Translations under genes and position numbers: made by a program
From: Micromonosporaceae bacterium
GTDB lineage: Bacteria > Actinomycetota > Actinomycetes > Mycobacteriales > Micromonosporaceae
DNA: 8,831 bases
Assembly: GCA_003543035.1 (NCBI GenBank)
Contig: DPJL01000140.1
Coordinates: 1 to 8,831, forward strand
Direction of reading: 5' to 3'
The notes under the pieces: generated by a model
Told to the model about the DNA's origin: nothing
Databases searched by the model: none
The model's input: the letters and a program-made list of their open reading frames with translations, nothing else
Part shown: positions 5,265-8,831 of the stretch, piece after piece
How the letters are laid out: each line of letters starts with the position of its first letter
Position numbering within the stretch: position 1 is the first letter of the stretch

Positions 5265-8200
5265 GTGTCGGAACGGTCGTTTGTCCATCTCCACGTTCAC
5301 ACCGAGTACTCCATGTTGGACGGCGCCGCCCGGTTGAAGTCGCTCTTCAGCGAGACCAGCCGGATGGGGATGCCCGCGCTCGCGATGACCGACCACGGCA
5401 ACATGTACGGGGCCTACGACTTCTACAAGCAGGCGACCGCGGCCGGGGTCAAACCGATCATCGGTGTTGAGAGCTATGTGACCCCGAACACGTCCCGGTT
5501 TGAGAAGACCCGGGTGCGCTGGGCCGAGGGCGGGGAGAACGACGTCTCCGGCGGTGGTGCCTATACCCACATGACGATGCTGGCGGCCGACGCCGACGGG
5601 TTGCGCAACCTGTTCCGGATGCAGTCCATGGCGTCGCTGGAGGGGTACTACTTCAAGCCTCGCGCTGACCGTGAGCTTTTGCAGCGGTACGGGAAGGGGA
5701 TCATCGCCACGACCGGCTGCCCGTCGGGCGAGATCCACACCTGGCTGCGGATCGGCAATTTCGAGAAGGCTTGCGCCTCTGCGGCGGAGTTCCAGGACAT
5801 CTTCGGCAAGGACAACTTCTTCCTTGAGCTGATGGATCACGGGCTGAACATCGAGAACGTGATCCGCAAGGATCTGATCGCGCTCGGGAAACGCTTGGGG
5901 CTCAAGGCAATTGCCACCAACGACCTGCACTACACCTTCCCCGAGGACGCCGACGCGCACGAGGTGCTGCTCTGCGTGCAGAGCGGGTCGACGCTAGCGG
6001 ATCCGAAGCGGTTCAAGTTCGATGCGCGCGATTTCTACCTCAAGTCCCCGGCCGAGATGCGCAAGCTGTGGGATCACGAGGTCGCCGACGCCTGCGACAA
6101 CACGCTGCTGATCGCCGAACGGATCGAGGACTACAAGGAGGTCTTCGTCTCCCGCAACCTGATGCCGTCATTCCCGGTGCCTGAGGGCTATACCGAGGAC
6201 ACTTGGCTGCGCGAAGAGGTCCACCGCGGCCTGCGCGAAAGGTACCCGAACGGGGTGCCGGAAGACCGGCTGCGCCAAGCCGACTACGAGCTCGATGTCA
6301 TCTGCAAGATGGGCTTCCCCGGCTACTTCCTCGTGACCGCCGACCTGTGTTCCTACGCCCGCAGCGAGGGCATCCGGGTCGGCCCGGGCCGTGGTTCGGC
6401 CGCCGGTGCCCTGATCGCCTACGCGCTGCGGATCACCGAGCTCGACCCGATCGAGCACGGCCTGCTCTTCGAACGGTTCCTCAACCCCGACCGCATCTCG
6501 ATGCCCGACATCGACATGGACTTTGACGAGCGCCGGCGCGGCGACATGATCAGGTACGCCACCGAGCGCTGGGGCGAGGAACGCGTCGCCCAGATCATCA
6601 CCTACGGCACGATCAAGGCCAAGGCCGCGGTCAAGGACGCCGCCCGGGTGCTCGGTTACCCCTTCGCGATGGGCGACAAGATCACCAAGGCGATGCCGCC
6701 GCCGGTGATGGGTAAGGACGTTCCGCTTACCGGCATCTTCGACCCGAATCACAACCGCTATTCCGAAGCGGCCGAGTTCCGCCAGCTTTACGAGAGCGAC
6801 AACGACGTCCGCAAGGTCGTCGACACCGCCAAGGGGCTCGAGGGTCTGAAACGTCAGGTCGGCGTACACGCGGCCGGCGTGATCCTCTCGGGTGAACCCC
6901 TGGTCGACGTGCTGCCGATCTGGCGCCGCGATCAGGACGGCGCGATCATCACCCAGTGGGACATGGGTGCCTGCGAAAACATCGGCCTGCTCAAGATGGA
7001 CTTCCTCGGCCTGCGCAACCTCACCGTGATGGAGGACTGCCTCGAGGGGATCAAGGCCAACCGCGGCGTCGATCTGGTGCTCGAAGAGCTCAAGCTCGAT
7101 GACAAGGCCACCTATGAGATGGTCGGCCGGGGCGACACCCTCGGCGTGTTCCAGCTCGACGGCGGGCCGATGCGCTCATTGCTGCGGGCCATGGCACCGG
7201 ACGGGTTCGAGGACATCTCCGCCGTGCTCGCGCTCTACCGACCCGGGCCGATGGGCGCCAACGCGCACAACGACTACGCCGACCGTAAGAACGGCCGCAA
7301 ACCCGTTGTCCCCATTCACCCTTCGCTAGAGGAGCCGTTGTCGGAGATCCTCGGTGACACCTATGGCTTGATCGTGTACCAGGAACAGGTCATGGCGATC
7401 GCGCAGAAGCTTGCCGGGTACACCCTGGGGGCCGCGGATCTGCTCCGCCGCGCGATGGGCAAGAAGAAGAAGGAGATCCTCGACAAGGAGTACATCCCGT
7501 TCTCGGAAGGCATGCGCACCAACGGTTATTCCGATGCGGCGATCAAAACCCTGTGGGACATCCTGGTCCCCTTCTCCGACTACGCCTTCAACAAGGCGCA
7601 CACCGCCGGATACGGCCTCGTCAGCTATTGGACCGCATACCTCAAGGCCAACTACCCGGCCGAATACATGGGCGCACTGCTCACCAGCGTCGGCGATGAC
7701 AAAGACAAGTCAGCCGTGTACCTGGCCGAATGCCGCCGGATGGGCATCAAGGTGCTCCCGCCGGACGTAAACGCTTCTCGCGCAAGGTTCTCCGCGGTCG
7801 GCGATGACATCCGCTTCGGCATGGCCGCCGTTCGCAACGTGGGCGTCAACGTGGTCGACGCCGTTGTCCGCGCCCGCAAAGAGCACGGTGCCTTCACCGA
7901 CTTCTACGACTTCCTCCGCAAAGTCGACGCGGTCGCCTGTAACAAGCGCACCATCGAATCGCTTATCAAGGCAGGCGCTTTCGACTCGCTCGGGCACACC
8001 CGCAAAGGCCTGCTCTCCATCCACGCCGACGCCATCGACTCGTTCATGGACGTCAAGCGCAACGAAGCGATCGGTCAGTTCGACCTCTTCGGTTTCGGTG
8101 GCGCGGAAGAAACCAGCGTCATCGCCAATCCGCCGATCCCGGACAGCGAATGGGACAAGACCGATCTGCTTGTCTTCGAGCGGGAAATGCTCGGCCTCTA

Positions 8201-8801
8201 TGTCTCCGACCACCCGCTGTTCGGCCTCGAGCGCGTGCTCGCCGGAGCCGCCGACTTTTCCATCTCGGCGCTCAACGAAGAAGGCGCCGTCTCGGACGGG
8301 CAAGTGATCAACCTGGCCGGCATCCTCTCCGGCGTACAGCGGCGGATCACCAAGCAGGGCAAGGCATGGGCCTCGGCCTCACTCGAAGACCTCGATGGCG
8401 CGGTCGAAGTCCTCTTCTTCCCCGCCACCTATGAGCTAATCGGCCAGTACATCGCCGAAGACGCCATAGTCGTGGTCAAAGGCCGAGTCGACCGCCGCGA
8501 TGAGCAGGCCCGCATCATGGCGATGGATCTGTCCATTCCGGACATCAGCATCGCGAGCGCGAGCGATGAGGCGCCGATTCTCGTTACGCTGCAAGCGACC
8601 CGGTGTACTCCGCCCATCGTGACCAAGCTGAACGACGTGATCGCGGCGCACCCCGGCCAGTGCGAAGTCCACCTGCGCTTGATGACCGGCGGCAAGTCCA
8701 CGACCTACCGTCTCGGCCCGCAGCGCGTCGATGCCAGCACCGCCCTCATGGCCGACCTCAAAGCCTTGCTGGGCGCCAGCTCCGTCGGCTTTTCCCGCTA
8801 A
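5265..8801 (+). CDS. dnaE: DNA polymerase III subunit alpha, DnaE1 type
   Basis: 1178-residue replicative polymerase catalytic subunit. The N-terminal PHP domain (about 6-285) keeps all nine metal ligands of proofreading DnaE proteins: His10 and His12 (HLHVH), Asp19, His44 (TDHG), Glu69 (GVES), His102, Cys152 (TGCPSG), Asp220 and His222 (NDLHY). The C-family polymerase core follows, with GPGRGSAAGAL (373-383), PDIDMDF (414-420) containing catalytic Asp415 and Asp417, and MDFLGLRNL (578-586) with the third carboxylate Asp579. Next come the fingers (YQEQVM, 705-710; AFNKAHTAGYG, 774-784), a helix-hairpin-helix region (about 830-905), the beta-clamp motif QFDLFG (938-943), an OB fold (about 1015-1060) and a C-terminal domain. 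Length and order are normal for actinobacterial DnaE1. GTG 5265 gives the expected short N-terminus before FVHLHVHTEYSMLDG, and no upstream frame extension is needed. The PHP ligands imply intrinsic 3'-5' exonuclease proofreading, as known for the mycobacterial homologue. Confidence 0.98.
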   Translation: MSERSFVHLHVHTEYSMLDGAARLKSLFSETSRMGMPALAMTDHGNMYGAYDFYKQATAAGVKPIIGVESYVTPNTSRFEKTRVRWAEGGENDVSGGGAYTHMTMLAADADGLRNLFRMQSMASLEGYYFKPRADRELLQRYGKGIIATTGCPSGEIHTWLRIGNFEKACASAAEFQDIFGKDNFFLELMDHGLNIENVIRKDLIALGKRLGLKAIATNDLHYTFPEDADAHEVLLCVQSGSTLADPKRFKFDARDFYLKSPAEMRKLWDHEVADACDNTLLIAERIEDYKEVFVSRNLMPSFPVPEGYTEDTWLREEVHRGLRERYPNGVPEDRLRQADYELDVICKMGFPGYFLVTADLCSYARSEGIRVGPGRGSAAGALIAYALRITELDPIEHGLLFERFLNPDRISMPDIDMDFDERRRGDMIRYATERWGEERVAQIITYGTIKAKAAVKDAARVLGYPFAMGDKITKAMPPPVMGKDVPLTGIFDPNHNRYSEAAEFRQLYESDNDVRKVVDTAKGLEGLKRQVGVHAAGVILSGEPLVDVLPIWRRDQDGAIITQWDMGACENIGLLKMDFLGLRNLTVMEDCLEGIKANRGVDLVLEELKLDDKATYEMVGRGDTLGVFQLDGGPMRSLLRAMAPDGFEDISAVLALYRPGPMGANAHNDYADRKNGRKPVVPIHPSLEEPLSEILGDTYGLIVYQEQVMAIAQKLAGYTLGAADLLRRAMGKKKKEILDKEYIPFSEGMRTNGYSDAAIKTLWDILVPFSDYAFNKAHTAGYGLVSYWTAYLKANYPAEYMGALLTSVGDDKDKSAVYLAECRRMGIKVLPPDVNASRARFSAVGDDIRFGMAAVRNVGVNVVDAVVRARKEHGAFTDFYDFLRKVDAVACNKRTIESLIKAGAFDSLGHTRKGLLSIHADAIDSFMDVKRNEAIGQFDLFGFGGAEETSVIANPPIPDSEWDKTDLLVFEREMLGLYVSDHPLFGLERVLAGAADFSISALNEEGAVSDGQVINLAGILSGVQRRITKQGKAWASASLEDLDGAVEVLFFPATYELIGQYIAEDAIVVVKGRVDRRDEQARIMAMDLSIPDISIASASDEAPILVTLQATRCTPPIVTKLNDVIAAHPGQCEVHLRLMTGGKSTTYRLGPQRVDASTALMADLKALLGASSVGFSR

Positions 8802-8831
8802 CGCTCCTCCTTCGCGTCGATCATGAACTTA
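8798..8831 (-). CDS. Possible 3' end of a convergent gene (partial, C-terminus only)
   Basis: On the minus strand an open frame enters from the right edge and ends ...KFMIDAKEER at a TAG (8798-8800) that overlaps the dnaE TAA by two bases. Nine of its ten visible complete codons end in G or C, as in the neighbouring genes. The protein cannot be identified from ten residues, and a stretch this short in G+C-rich DNA stays open easily by chance. If this is not coding, the 30 bases after dnaE hold nothing I can recognise; there is no terminator hairpin. Confidence 0.3.
   Translation of the reverse strand, partial: KFMIDAKEER

Noticed and set aside
4860..5960. 366-codon open frame on the minus strand spanning the start of dnaE and the membrane-protein gene
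   Set aside because: It runs antisense to the conserved PHP domain and crosses the dnaE promoter region. The translation is low-complexity and the two overlapping genes are well supported.
6168..6869. 233-codon open frame on the minus strand inside dnaE
   Set aside because: It is antisense to the catalytic core motifs of the polymerase; no ribosome binding site or domain supports it.

Overview
The window is an ordinary, gene-dense stretch of chromosome from a high-GC Gram-positive bacterium, almost certainly an actinomycete. The signs are strong G/C preference at third codon positions, GTG starts, TAnnnT-type -10 hexamers directly before start codons, an actinobacterial-style DnaE with an intact PHP domain, and the hisD-hisC-hisB-hisH gene order. 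A Pseudonocardiales- or Streptomyces-like relative is plausible, but the genus cannot be fixed from this sequence alone.

Left part (3-3879, minus strand): a histidine biosynthesis operon read right to left as hisD, hisC, hisB, hisH and a small, very basic membrane protein. Every junction overlaps: GTGA, ATGA, ATGA, then 8 bp. The cluster is therefore probably one translationally coupled unit. Only two bases follow the last stop codon, so the expected downstream genes (hisA/priA, hisF and so on) would lie outside the window.

Middle part: a 72-bp divergent intergenic region separates hisD from a plus-strand protein made only of a LON substrate-binding domain (3952-4635). That gene converges with a minus-strand four-helix membrane protein (4616-5221), and their 3' ends overlap by 20 bp. 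A second, 43-bp divergent region separates the membrane protein from dnaE (5265-8801). DnaE is the replicative DNA polymerase III alpha subunit; it carries all nine PHP metal ligands, the catalytic aspartates and a clamp-binding motif. The last 34 bases may hold the 3' end of a further convergent gene.

No mobile element, CRISPR array, RNA gene or obvious foreign island is visible, and I found no clear new system. The most interesting observation is regulatory. All four divergently arranged genes start with GTG placed 6 or 7 nt after a TAGnnT hexamer, which is the geometry of leaderless transcripts. Both intergenic regions are mirror-symmetric in spacing, and the hisD/LON one has an 8-bp palindrome at its exact midpoint. 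If hisD is leaderless, its main transcript has no room for a T-box or leader-peptide attenuator. The least understood genes are the small basic membrane protein at the end of the his cluster and the membrane protein divergent from dnaE.
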